Shown piece by piece: positions 28,347-37,560 of a DNA stretch of 64,000 bases. How positions within the stretch are numbered: position 1 is the first letter of the stretch; each line of letters starts with the position of its first letter. Source of the stretch: Acidobacteriaceae bacterium (lineage in GTDB: Bacteria; Acidobacteriota; Terriglobia; Bryobacterales; Bryobacteraceae); the NCBI GenBank assembly GCA_019240405.1, contig JAFAYL010000047.1, forward strand, positions 62,001-126,000. Reading direction: 5' to 3'. Both the position numbers and the translations under genes were made by a program. The notes under the pieces are model-generated. The model had not been told where the DNA came from, ran no database searches, and saw nothing but the letters and a program-made list of their open reading frames with translations.

Positions 28347-30023
28347 TTAGGGAATGATTAAGAAAGATCCTTGCGCCGGCATCCATGGGCCCCGACAGAG
28401 CCGGATACGATTGATATTGACTGGTCCGCGCTCTGCATCTTGATCGATGTGAATCAGACCCTGCCCGGCGGGATTGAGATCTGTCCAGTGAATCCAGACG
28501 CCGGAACGCAGCAACTCGTCCTCAGGCATGCGATATGCCACGTCAACGTCACACGGTCGTAGATTCGAGCTGAGGGAAAACGCCGCGTTCTGACGGCGGT
28601 GTATGACAGCAGGCGCAACTGCGATCCGCAGCGGAGGTCCTTGTTCCTGAGGCTGTACACGAGTTACGTATTTTGAGCCATTCCAGTCCAGCGTCATCGC
28701 ATAAAGGCTTAGGTCGGAGGGGTCGTATGCGCGGCCAAGCTGGAATGTTCGATCAACCCAAATTGTTGGGTCGCCATAGGCCAGCCGAATCGCGAACAGC
28801 GCTGACCACGGATTCTCAAGTGGGAATGGGTCGCGCAGGAGCAAGAGACGGCTGTTCGCCGCAAGCGACGGTGCAGAGGTTTTCGCGGCCTCGGCGAGGG
28901 TTCTCAGTTGACCCTGCTCCTCCGTGTAGAAATGCTCTGCATCGCGCGCCAAAGGTAGCTCTAGCATTAAGAGAAGAACCACCAAGGTACTGAAGAGGAC
29001 CGGTTCCAAGATCGCCGGCCTCAACGCGGAAATTCGCGCAAACACCGCACCCAGGTAAAGGGAGTATCCAAGCAGCGGCAGATACCACACGAATCCGGCG
29101 CGCGGGGCAATGACACAAACGGGAAGCAAAGTCACGAGCGTGAACAAGAGACCAAAGATCATGAATCGGCTGCGGAGAGCGAGACCGATGCATAGCGCGC
29201 CGATCAAGATCGCGATCAGCGAAATCAGGTTGAGCGCCGAACTGAACAGAAGCAAACGATGGTAATGCAGGTAAGCGGCGGCGATTTGCGATAAGGGCCG
29301 CCAAGGGCTGTACAGCTTATTCGTGCTCATCTGGTTCGGCACGAACACTTTGATCGAGATGCAGAGCAAAGCCATCGACGCAGTCAGCAGGATTGGCTTT
29401 ATGCGAATGAAGGGGTCCACTGGTTTCGGCCAGAACAGAACTTCATACAACACAAAGACGGCGGGCAGCATGATGGCCATCTCCTTACTGCCCAAAGCTA
29501 AGGCAAAGAGCGCGGCAATCTGAATCAGTTGCGGCGTCTCGAGATGTCGACCCGTTTTGCGAATTCGGACGTACAGGCTGAGAGCGAGAACGAAGAAGAA
29601 GAAACAGAGGACATCGTAGATAGTGCCGTCATTGAAATAAAGTTGTGAGAGCCCGGGGTGAAACGAGAAAAAGAGCGCCCCAAAAAACGTAGCTGGATAT
29701 AAATCGGTCAGAATTCTAAACCAGCGGCCCGCCAGAAATAGGTTCAGAAACAGCAGGCCAAAGAACACGACCCGGAACGGCAAGGGATGAAAGCCGAAGA
29801 GAGCATAGAGCGCGCGGTAATAAAGGCCGCCTACGGGCCGGTATTCGGGTGTGAATGTGGCAATCGCCTGGGCGAAGATGACACCAAAAGGAACGCGTCC
29901 GTAACCGTGCAGAAACTGGATATTCGTTACATCGTCGGGAGTGAAGTAGGTGAAGAGGCCGCGATAGGTGAGGAACAGGAAATAACAGGCGATCGCAAGA
30001 CTGGCCGTGATCAGCTTAGCCAT
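28347..30023 (-). CDS. GT-C-like polytopic membrane protein (PMT/ArnT-type)
   Basis: Starting at the ATG at 30023, this 558-residue protein has some ten or more hydrophobic segments. The first extracytoplasmic loop contains YFTPDDVTNIQF (acidic DD) and YRPVGGLYY, and a later segment is GSKEMAIMLPAVFVLYEVLF. These resemble GT-C glycosyltransferases that use polyprenyl-phosphate sugars. The C-terminal 130 residues are soluble. An earlier in-frame start at 30074 would lie inside tRNA-Thr and is rejected; the chosen ATG is 6 bp past the tRNA 3' end. The position between tRNA-Thr and tuf is unusual. Confidence 0.8.
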   Translation of the reverse strand: MAKLITASLAIACYFLFLTYRGLFTYFTPDDVTNIQFLHGYGRVPFGVIFAQAIATFTPEYRPVGGLYYRALYALFGFHPLPFRVVFFGLLFLNLFLAGRWFRILTDLYPATFFGALFFSFHPGLSQLYFNDGTIYDVLCFFFFVLALSLYVRIRKTGRHLETPQLIQIAALFALALGSKEMAIMLPAVFVLYEVLFWPKPVDPFIRIKPILLTASMALLCISIKVFVPNQMSTNKLYSPWRPLSQIAAAYLHYHRLLLFSSALNLISLIAILIGALCIGLALRSRFMIFGLLFTLVTLLPVCVIAPRAGFVWYLPLLGYSLYLGAVFARISALRPAILEPVLFSTLVVLLLMLELPLARDAEHFYTEEQGQLRTLAEAAKTSAPSLAANSRLLLLRDPFPLENPWSALFAIRLAYGDPTIWVDRTFQLGRAYDPSDLSLYAMTLDWNGSKYVTRVQPQEQGPPLRIAVAPAVIHRRQNAAFSLSSNLRPCDVDVAYRMPEDELLRSGVWIHWTDLNPAGQGLIHIDQDAERGPVNINRIRLCRGPWMPAQGSFLIIP

Positions 30024-30029
30024 GAGCGA

Positions 30030-30105
<76 letters not shown>

Positions 30106-30121
30106 CCGCCACGTCAGGAAC

Positions 30122-30210
30122 TGGTGGACAGGGAAGGATTCGAACCTTCGTACCTCGCAAGGAGGGACAGATTTACAGTCTGTTGGCTTTAACCACTCAC
30201 CCACCTGTCC
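30122..30210 (-). tRNA. trnY: tRNA-Tyr (GTA anticodon)
   Basis: An 89-nt type II tRNA on the minus strand with a long variable arm and an encoded CCA. The acceptor GGACAGG pairs with CCTGTCC, discriminator A then CCA. The anticodon loop CTGTAAA carries GTA. The variable arm runs TCCCTCCTTGCGAGGTACG before the T stem GAAGG. It is the first gene of the tRNA-tuf block. Confidence 0.97.
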
Positions 30211-30318
30211 ATGATCGGGCCTGTGCCACGCAGACACCCGCGGGCTTATCCACATTCTGACGAAAAGAGCATAGCACGGTGAGCGTTTAAGTATCGAAAA
30301 GTGAGCTAGATGGGTCAA

Positions 30319-30354
30319 TTTGCGAAACGAACTCAATTGGGTTCGTTTCGCAAA
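30319..30354. repeat. Perfect 14-bp inverted repeat upstream of thiG
   Basis: The arms TTTGCGAAACGAAC and GTTCGTTTCGCAAA are perfect reverse complements separated by 8 nt (TCAATTGG, itself centred on the palindrome CAATTG). The element sits in the 190-bp gap between the divergent tRNA-Tyr and thiG starts. As RNA it would make a 14-16 bp hairpin; as DNA it could be an operator. No T-tract follows on either strand. Confidence 0.75.
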
Positions 30355-30399
30355 ACAAGTGCGAGAACAGGGATTCTGCTTTTCTTCGCCGGGCGCATA

Positions 30400-31194
30400 A
30401 TGAACGGTATGCAAGATGTTTTCACCGTCGCCGGGCGAACCTTTCACTCACGCTTGTTCGTGGGAACGGGCAAATACCGGAGCAAGGCGTTGATGGCGCG
30501 ATGTCACGCCGCTTCAGGCACCGAGATGGTGACATTAGCCGTCCGGCGCGTCAACCTGACAGACCGATCGAAAGAATCGGAGCTCGATTTTATTGATCGG
30601 GCGAAGATCCATATTTTGCCGAATACCGCAGGCTGCTATACGGCAAATGACGCGGTTCGGACGGCTCGGCTTGCGCACGAAGTGGGGCTATCGAATTGGA
30701 TCAAGCTTGAGGTGATTGGGGACCAGAAGACGCTTTTCCCAGATAACGAGGGGCTGTTGGAGGCGACCCGGATTCTGGTTAAAGAAGGCTTTGTCGTGCT
30801 GCCTTATACGACGGACGATTTGGTGAATGCTCGAAAGCTGGTCGATGCGGGCGTGGCCGCGGTTATGCCGTTGGCGGCGCCGATCGGCTCGGGTTTGGGT
30901 GTACAAAATATCACAAACCTCAAAATTCTGCGCGAGGCGATTACGGCAGTTCCGCTGATTGTGGATGCCGGAGTCGGAACTGCATCTGACGCGACAATCG
31001 CGATGGAGTTGGGTTATGACGGGGTACTACTAAACACTGCCATAGCCGAAGCTGAAGACTCGGAGCTTATGGCGCGCGCGATGAAACTGGCCGTGGAATC
31101 AGGTCGCAAGGCATTTCTAGCTGGACGCATGGCAAAACGTGAATACGCGAGCGCGAGCAGCCCTGTCGCTGGGACGATTACCGCGGCAGTCTAG
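30400..31194 (+). CDS. thiG: Thiazole synthase ThiG
   Basis: This TIM-barrel enzyme (264 residues from the ATG at 30400, or 261 from the ATG at 30409) makes the thiazole phosphate of thiamine from DXP, ThiS thiocarboxylate and dehydroglycine or iminoacetate. Motifs are [16 protein letters not shown], the imine-forming lysine in [26 protein letters not shown] and [11 protein letters not shown]. Longer in-frame upstream starts run through an inverted repeat and add nothing conserved. No thiS, thiC, thiE or recognisable TPP riboswitch lies nearby, so this is a solitary thiamine gene. It converges on the ABC gene with a 12-bp gap. Confidence 0.95.
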   Translation: MNGMQDVFTVAGRTFHSRLFVGTGKYRSKALMARCHAASGTEMVTLAVRRVNLTDRSKESELDFIDRAKIHILPNTAGCYTANDAVRTARLAHEVGLSNWIKLEVIGDQKTLFPDNEGLLEATRILVKEGFVVLPYTTDDLVNARKLVDAGVAAVMPLAAPIGSGLGVQNITNLKILREAITAVPLIVDAGVGTASDATIAMELGYDGVLLNTAIAEAEDSELMARAMKLAVESGRKAFLAGRMAKREYASASSPVAGTITAAV

Positions 31195-31206
31195 GTGAAG
31201 GCGGCG

Positions 31207-32625
31207 TTAAAAGGTCACCGAATCGGCGACTCTCTCATCGTGCCCCGGTGCAGATTGCCCGTCGCCTTTCTCGACCTTCGATACCTTTACTCTTCGCTGA
31301 GGAGGCAGATAAGCGCCGAATACGTTGCGAGAGGTGTCGGGATCGGAGACACGCAGAATCTCAGCGTTGTCGATCCAATCCAAATAACGCGTCTCAATCT
31401 GGTTATAGGCAAGCGCCGGAGAGATACCATACACCCCCGGGCGCACGTCAATTCTGAACGTAAACCGATAATTGACGCGTTCGCCACGGTTGACCGGAGG
31501 GACCCGAGCATGCTCCTGAAACGTGTTTAGCCCGATAATGTCAGTACCTAAACGATCGCGAAGATAAAAGCCCATTATGTGCGTATCTTGATCGCTATAG
31601 AAGTCGGCATAGAACTCTAGCGACACGATCTCGCCCATGAAGACGGTACCGGTGACTTCGCCTCTACTGTTCCGAATCAAGATTTTGTTTATTCGCGCGG
31701 CTCCGTCTCCGTGGCGGTAATACTTGAATTCGTCTTCGAATTGCTTGAGGTCCAGCGCTGCCTCTCGTGTAGCATCGGCGCGGTTGACATCTACTTCCTC
31801 TAATGGAGCAAGGTCCTGAAGCGTGTGATCTTCCGAGGGCTCCTCCTGCTCGAGTGCAGCTTGTTCGATCATTTTTTGCCTTTCGAGATCGAAATTCACA
31901 CTCATAAGGGAGAGATACCAATTCGTCATGTTTATGGCACTGCCCTGGTTGACGACTCTCCCTCGCTCTAGAACGATCGCATGGTCGCAAAGGCGCCGCA
32001 CTGCATCGGAGTCGTGGCTAACAAAGAGAATGGAAACGCCCTGTTCGCGAAGCTGCTTGATCTTAGAGATGCATCTTTGTTGAAAGCGCGCATCACCCAC
32101 GGCCAGAGCTTCGTCAACGATCAGGATTTTCGGATTGACTGAGATGGCGACTGAGAATGCCAGGCGCATGTACATGCCGCTGGAGTATGTTTTCACCGGA
32201 TAATCCAGGAAATCGCCAATATCTGCGAATGCCGCAATATCATCGAACCGGGCTTCCATTTCTTCTTGAGTAACGCCCAGGATCCGCCCGTTATAGAAGA
32301 CGTTTTGACGCCCCGTAAACTCGGGATTGAAGCCAGTTCCTAATTCGAGCAGGGCCGAAATGCGGCCGTTTACTTGAACGGTTCCTCTGGTCGGTCTCAT
32401 GGTTCCGACAACGATTTGGAGCAACGTGCTTTTGCCCGAGCCGTTCCGTCCAAGGATCCCGATCGTATGGCCTTCTACGACCTCCATGTCGACATCCTTG
32501 AGCGCCCAAAATTCATGGCCGCGAGCAGATGAACGAAGTATGAGGTCGAGAACGCGATCACCCGTATTTTTGTAGCGCCGAAAGCTTTTTGAAACCCTGT
32601 CCAAACGAATGACGGTCTGATTCAT
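31207..32625 (-). CDS. Polysaccharide ABC exporter ATPase with Wzt C-terminal domain
   Basis: This 472-residue protein begins with the TagH/Wzt-type ATPase: Walker A GILGRNGSGKSTLLQ near residue 55, signature TYSSGMYMRLAFSVAI, Walker B ILIVDEALAVGD and H-loop LFVSHDSDAV. The last 170 residues form the Wzt carbohydrate-binding beta sandwich (from about IRNSRGEVTGTVFMG to GVYGISPALAYN), which in O-antigen exporters recognises the chain-terminal modification. The partner permease Wzm is not in this window. It diverges from the large glycosyltransferase gene across an 80-bp intergenic region. Confidence 0.94.
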   Translation of the reverse strand: MNQTVIRLDRVSKSFRRYKNTGDRVLDLILRSSARGHEFWALKDVDMEVVEGHTIGILGRNGSGKSTLLQIVVGTMRPTRGTVQVNGRISALLELGTGFNPEFTGRQNVFYNGRILGVTQEEMEARFDDIAAFADIGDFLDYPVKTYSSGMYMRLAFSVAISVNPKILIVDEALAVGDARFQQRCISKIKQLREQGVSILFVSHDSDAVRRLCDHAIVLERGRVVNQGSAINMTNWYLSLMSVNFDLERQKMIEQAALEQEEPSEDHTLQDLAPLEEVDVNRADATREAALDLKQFEDEFKYYRHGDGAARINKILIRNSRGEVTGTVFMGEIVSLEFYADFYSDQDTHIMGFYLRDRLGTDIIGLNTFQEHARVPPVNRGERVNYRFTFRIDVRPGVYGISPALAYNQIETRYLDWIDNAEILRVSDPDTSRNVFGAYLPPQRRVKVSKVEKGDGQSAPGHDERVADSVTF

Positions 32626-32705
32626 CTCATGCGTTAAACGGCAGAATCCGCGTTCAGTCGAACCAACACGCTAGACGCGTTCCCATTGCTATTCTAAGTT
32701 ACGGA

Positions 32706-35700
32706 ATGGCGGAGCAGGCCGTCTCAACTTTGGTGGCTAATGGACTCGGGCCGCGGCCAATTGACGAGCGGACTTTCCAACTTTCATTTGACCTGTACGA
32801 GCGATACAGCGCTCTGAAACAGATCGTGGAGTTTTTGTTTCCTCGCTATCAAGGACTGAAGGTCCTCGATGTTGGCGGAAATTCGCCGAATCTTTGGCCT
32901 TCTTTTTCCTCTTTGGTGAAAACCTTTCTTGCGGATGTACAATGCACGATCGTCGATGTTGACATGACAATCGGACTAGAAGGCGGCGTGCTGGCATCGG
33001 GCTTAGCATTACCTTTCGCAGATAACACGTTCGATGTGGTATGCGCTCTGGACACGCTAGAGCATATTGCGGATCCATTTCGCCGGCCTTTTATCGAGGA
33101 ACTTGTAAGAGTAAGTCAGGACGTAATTTATTTGACATTCCCTTATAACTCACCTGGCAGCGTTTGGGCCGAAAAAACAGTCAGGACCTACGTTGAGGAT
33201 GTTCTAGATAGCCCTTTGCTGCAATTACAAGAACATCATGAGTTAGGCTTACCAGAGCTTCCTTATATAGAGAGATGTCTCCCAGACGGCAATCTGGCGA
33301 TCAGCAAGCGCGGGCACGGGAACGTAGATATCTGGACGGTGATGATGTTGGCCTCGCATACGCTTCGCATGCACAGCGTGGAGATGCTTCGCGACCTGAG
33401 TGTACGTTTCAATCGCGAACTTGCAGCATACGATTGGGGCGACCCGACCTATCGAATTTCATACTTGATTTCCAAATCTAGAGCGCTGAGTGACACAGAA
33501 GAAGCGTTCTGGTCCGCTCGACCGAGAGATCGTGGAAATCTGCAACTGTCGGAAGCACTGAGGCTGATTCGGGAGTTTGCGGAATCCGGAGTTGCTCCTG
33601 GGATCATTCTGGACAAAGACCGGCACATTGAGAACCTCGAGACACAGCACTGCGCCCTGGAAAAGGCTGTGGAGGAAAAAGAACGTCACATCCAGAATCT
33701 TGAACTTCAACGCGAACAGTTTGAAATCACCCAGAGAAGATTGCAGCGGGCAATTGACGATAAGGACCGGCATATTGTCAATCTCGAGGCCGAGTTGGCC
33801 GCCGTCAAACGCCAAGCTTTCATAACTGCTGAGCTTCAACTTAGGCTTCAAAGAATAGAAGAAGGGTTTGGCCGAATAGCTGAGCAACAGAGCGCAGCAG
33901 AAGCAGATATCGAGGGATTGACAGAAAGGCTTTCGACGAAAACTCAACACCTACAGGATCTATTAGGCCGTGACATTGAGGAATTGACTCGCAAAGGGCA
34001 GCAGTTGATGAATACTGTGGCCTCTCAAGAGGCCCGTTTGAGTGCTCAGGAATTAGTTACAAAGCAACTGCTAAGTAGCCGTACTTGGCGTACGCTGCAA
34101 GCCGTGGGTACTGTAGCCAAGCTTGTAGTTCCATCTAAGTCTGTCGAGTCCGGATTGAAAACACCTGAAGAGACGCTTGAATCCAGAGCAGAGGTAACCG
34201 CCGGTCGTGAAGAAACTCCTCAAAATTACCAGGAACAGGTACCGATCGGGCCTAAGGTGCCGAGCGAAGAAGCGAATCCGACCGAGCTGAAGCTCATCGA
34301 TTCAAAAGAGCTGTACTTCGTTTGCGACGAGCCTTCCCCAACCGACAAGCGTCCGCGGAACAGAAACTTGATTGTGCGGGGCTGGGCCCTCGGTGAAGAG
34401 CATCTTGATTATGTCGATCTTGAAATTTCGGGGTTAGCTTTACAGAAGGCCTATATCACTGCACCCCGACCGGACATCAAGCACAATTTCCCAGATTTGG
34501 ATAAAACAGGTCGCGCGGGATTTTCAGCATCGGTCGATACCCAGCCGCTTCCAAACGGCCGGCACAAGCTCAAATTACGGTTAATCGCGGATGGTCAGGT
34601 GCTACGAGAGATTGAGACAGAGTTCCTCATCGACCATACCGTCGGTTACGCGTCCGATTACGAAGAGTGGATCGCGGAATTCGAGAAGCCTGCTGATGAA
34701 ATCATTTCGCTTAGGCTGCCCCGGTTAAACGATCGACCACTCATTAGCATCGTCATGCCGGTATTCAATACTCAGCCAAACGAACTGCAGGCTGCAATTG
34801 ACTCCGTGATCGCCCAGAGTTATTCGAACTGGGAGCTATGCATTGTGGATGATGGATCCACAAGAGGAGAAACGAAAGCTGTTCTCGCCGAATTTGGCAC
34901 AAGCCGCACGAATTTCAAAGTTGCTTACTCGGAGGAGCGAGGTGGAATTTCGGCGGCCTTGAACACCGGTCTTGGGCTTGCATCGGGAGAATATGTCGCA
35001 TTTCTCGACCACGATGACACGCTTTCCCCTCACGCCCTGGCTTACATCGTGGAGGCAATCAATCGTTATCCTGCTGCTGACTTGATTTACTCAGATGAAG
35101 ACAAATTGGACGAGCGCGGCGAGAGATATCAGCCCTTCTTCAAGCCGGATTGGTCACCAGATCTGATTCTTTCGCTCAATTATGTCTGCCACTTACTTGT
35201 GATTCGACGAGAGCTCTTGCACAACATCGGTGAATTCTGTTCTGAAACGGATGGCAGCCAGGATTACGACCTGATTCTCCGCGCATCAGAGCACGCGAGG
35301 CAAATCGTGCACGTTCCGCACGTTTTATATCACTGGCGAGCGGGTCCGAACTCGACTGCTCTTTCGGTACAGACCAAGCCATACACGATCGAGGCAAGCC
35401 GGCGCGTTCTGGAACGATATTGCGAACGCAATAGAAACGCGAAAGTCGAACCGGCTGCTGTTCCAGGGTGCTGGCGGTTACGTTACCCCATACCCCAAGG
35501 TAGCCGCGTAAGTATTATTATTGCCGCCGGCGGGAAGACCGATGTGTTGAGGCCTAATCTAGAAGGCCTATTTACACGGACAGACTACAAGAACTTTGAA
35601 GTCGTAGTAATCGATAATTCCCGCGAAGGCGATGTGTTCGATCTGGTTTCCCGGTTTGTTGAAAATGGGAACAGTATTCACTACATAGATTGGCGCAACA

Positions 35701-36326
35701 AACCGTTCAATTATTCGCGTATCAACAACGAAGCAGCCCGGCAATGCGGGACTCCATTGTTGCTTTTTTTGAATGATGATGTCTCGGTAATTAAGAGCGA
35801 CTGGCTGACCTCGTTGGTTGAACTTGTGGCCCGGCCCGAGGTGGGCGCTGTGGGCGGGAAGCTTTTGTTTCCAGACGGTAGCATTCAGCATGCGGGTGTC
35901 GTTATGGGCCTGTTCGAAAACTGCGGGCATGCGTTCCACGGACAAGACGGAGAATTGCCGCACTACTTTGCATTTAGCGATGTGATTCGAAATGTCAGCG
36001 CAGTAACTGGCGCGTGTCTCATGACGAAAGCAGATGTTTTTTGGGGCGTGGGCGGCTTTGACGAGGATCGACTAGCGGTGGCTTTTAACGATGTGGATCT
36101 ATGTCTAAAGATAGGGGCGAACGGCTATCGGGTATTATTCACACCGTTTGCACTACTTTACCATCATGAGTCATTCTCTAAAACGCAAAAGGACTTCATT
36201 CCTCACCCCACCGAAGTTGCGGTCATGCAATCTAAGTGGCGAGACGTGATTGCGTCGGACCCATATTACAGTCCAAATCTGACAAGACGAAAGGCAGATT
36301 ACTCACTTCCAACACTCTGGATGTAA
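32706..36326 (+). CDS. Multidomain methyltransferase-coiled coil-GT2-GT2 glycosyltransferase
   Basis: This is a 1206-residue fusion. Residues about 40-160 form a class I SAM methyltransferase (LKVLDVGGNSPN; VVCALDTLEHIADPF). Residues about 295-475 are coiled coil carrying a repeated KDRHIxNLE unit at 303, 324 and 352. Residues about 530-645 form a small beta-sandwich (NLIVRGWALGEEHLDYVDLE). A GT2 domain starts at about 678 (SIVMPVFNTQPNELQAAIDS, VDDGST, DHDDT). A second GT2 domain starts at about 932 (VIDNSREGD, LFLNDDVSV, GGFDEDRLAVAFNDVDLCLK). It likely modifies and extends a surface glycan at the inner membrane face. Confidence 0.92.
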   Translation: MAEQAVSTLVANGLGPRPIDERTFQLSFDLYERYSALKQIVEFLFPRYQGLKVLDVGGNSPNLWPSFSSLVKTFLADVQCTIVDVDMTIGLEGGVLASGLALPFADNTFDVVCALDTLEHIADPFRRPFIEELVRVSQDVIYLTFPYNSPGSVWAEKTVRTYVEDVLDSPLLQLQEHHELGLPELPYIERCLPDGNLAISKRGHGNVDIWTVMMLASHTLRMHSVEMLRDLSVRFNRELAAYDWGDPTYRISYLISKSRALSDTEEAFWSARPRDRGNLQLSEALRLIREFAESGVAPGIILDKDRHIENLETQHCALEKAVEEKERHIQNLELQREQFEITQRRLQRAIDDKDRHIVNLEAELAAVKRQAFITAELQLRLQRIEEGFGRIAEQQSAAEADIEGLTERLSTKTQHLQDLLGRDIEELTRKGQQLMNTVASQEARLSAQELVTKQLLSSRTWRTLQAVGTVAKLVVPSKSVESGLKTPEETLESRAEVTAGREETPQNYQEQVPIGPKVPSEEANPTELKLIDSKELYFVCDEPSPTDKRPRNRNLIVRGWALGEEHLDYVDLEISGLALQKAYITAPRPDIKHNFPDLDKTGRAGFSASVDTQPLPNGRHKLKLRLIADGQVLREIETEFLIDHTVGYASDYEEWIAEFEKPADEIISLRLPRLNDRPLISIVMPVFNTQPNELQAAIDSVIAQSYSNWELCIVDDGSTRGETKAVLAEFGTSRTNFKVAYSEERGGISAALNTGLGLASGEYVAFLDHDDTLSPHALAYIVEAINRYPAADLIYSDEDKLDERGERYQPFFKPDWSPDLILSLNYVCHLLVIRRELLHNIGEFCSETDGSQDYDLILRASEHARQIVHVPHVLYHWRAGPNSTALSVQTKPYTIEASRRVLERYCERNRNAKVEPAAVPGCWRLRYPIPQGSRVSIIIAAGGKTDVLRPNLEGLFTRTDYKNFEVVVIDNSREGDVFDLVSRFVENGNSIHYIDWRNKPFNYSRINNEAARQCGTPLLLFLNDDVSVIKSDWLTSLVELVARPEVGAVGGKLLFPDGSIQHAGVVMGLFENCGHAFHGQDGELPHYFAFSDVIRNVSAVTGACLMTKADVFWGVGGFDEDRLAVAFNDVDLCLKIGANGYRVLFTPFALLYHHESFSKTQKDFIPHPTEVAVMQSKWRDVIASDPYYSPNLTRRKADYSLPTLWM

Positions 36327-36354
36327 TAGAATCTTAAACCCTCCGTTTCCCAGG

Positions 36355-36459
36355 ATGACAAAGGCCGTTCGGGATTTCGTTGCATCGCGCAAGGGGAAGA
36401 TTCGTTTTTATCCGTTTGCAAACCAAAACGGGCTTGCTCTGCTTAAGAATCTGATCTGA
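36355..36459 (+). other. 34-codon frame in a gene-poor gap, possible remnant
   Basis: Between the large glycosyltransferase gene and the convergent methyltransferase gene there is a 181-bp gap. It holds a 34-codon frame encoding MTKAVRDFVASRKGKIRF and then FANQNGLALLKNLI. I recognise no family. It could be a decayed gene tail or chance. No clear terminator is seen in the gap. Confidence 0.15.
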
Positions 36460-36507
36460 ACAGAGATTGGCTTTCAAGAGAATATCTCAATTGTTGGACA
36501 CGTGATC

Positions 36508-37476
36508 TTATTTGAGGCATGCCGCCAGTAAGCTGACATAGTAAGCTGAATCGTTGAAATGACTCCGTCCAAGGCGACCGAACTCTATCTTCGAAAAATA
36601 TGGTTGTAATTTGCGGTTTAGACTGGTCTGCGTGAAGAAGTTCACATGAGTGCCTTCGAGTAAATGCCAGGGCACTGCTCCATGCCGAAAGCCCATGCCA
36701 ATCGCACTGGCATCTGGGACTGTAAAGACGACCTCATGAGTCGCAAGCCGGGCAATGTCTTGAATCGCGGCTTCGTAATTGGGGATGTGCTCTAACACCT
36801 CAGAGCAGAAGACCGATTTGAAGCTGCCACTCGGGAATGGCGACGGAAGCTGCCCATTGTAGAGAGTTACGAACGGCTGGACGGCAGGGCGAATTGACGT
36901 CTTTATGATTTCAGTATCTAGTTCCAAGCCCTGAGCTTTCAGCCCAAACTGACGTAGTTTCCCGATCAGAGCACCGCTGCCGCACCCGAAATCCAGAATG
37001 GGATCCTTCAATCGTCGGGCTATGGCGAACGTTTCCGGGTTGACTTCGGTATTCGGTGGACCAGAACCGTAAATATTCTCCCGATGATAGACCCAGTCAG
37101 CATCGAATAGCTCACGATAATGCGGTCTCATGAATTCAAATGTGCCGTTGAAGATAAGCGGCGCGCCGGATTCCGGCGTGAATGAGAGAGAAGCAAACCG
37201 CCGGTAAAGCAGTGGTTCTGGGACAAGATATTCAAGAACGAGACCTGCGTATTGGATGCCGATTTCCGCGGCACGCGCGACATCCGGCCGGTCCACCCGA
37301 TAATGCTGCAGGAACGGGATATCCTGCCCGTCTAGGGAAATGCGCGGCGGCATTGCCGCATCGAAAGATCTTCTTGACCAGCCGAGGATTCTGATAAATC
37401 CGCTTGGGTCGAGCTCGATTGAATCGAGGAATCCGTCTGGTATCGGACGAGCTAACGCAAAATGAGTGATTTGCAT
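36508..37476 (-). CDS. SAM-dependent methyltransferase with N-terminal beta-sandwich domain
   Basis: This 322-residue protein carries a class I methyltransferase in its C-terminal two-thirds: SAM-binding motif ILDFGCGSGALIGKL at about residues 157-171, acidic GLELD after the second strand, and SVFCSEVLEHIPNYEAAI. The N-terminal 110 residues begin with IRILGWSRRSF and contain RPDVARAAEIG, resembling the small domain in the adjacent glycosyltransferase. The likely substrate is a glycan or glycolipid, inferred from context. The ATG at 37476 leaves 85 bp to the end of pnp. Confidence 0.88.
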   Translation of the reverse strand: MQITHFALARPIPDGFLDSIELDPSGFIRILGWSRRSFDAAMPPRISLDGQDIPFLQHYRVDRPDVARAAEIGIQYAGLVLEYLVPEPLLYRRFASLSFTPESGAPLIFNGTFEFMRPHYRELFDADWVYHRENIYGSGPPNTEVNPETFAIARRLKDPILDFGCGSGALIGKLRQFGLKAQGLELDTEIIKTSIRPAVQPFVTLYNGQLPSPFPSGSFKSVFCSEVLEHIPNYEAAIQDIARLATHEVVFTVPDASAIGMGFRHGAVPWHLLEGTHVNFFTQTSLNRKLQPYFSKIEFGRLGRSHFNDSAYYVSLLAACLK

Positions 37477-37560
37477 CCGAATTTCTTATTATTCCGGATG
37501 CGAAAGAGCGAAGGCGGCGGCTGCCCCAGGGCCACTGGACGCGAGCCGCGCGGGGCTGGT

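Noticed and set aside
28286-28360. 24-codon plus-strand frame after a strong AAAGGAGG in the tuf leader
   Set aside because: Very short, no family, lies antisense to the tuf leader and the end of the next gene. The Shine-Dalgarno match is likely chance.
30409-30520. TPP riboswitch before thiG
   Set aside because: I looked for the conserved CUGAGA and ACCUGA elements upstream of thiG and did not see them; only the inverted repeat is there.
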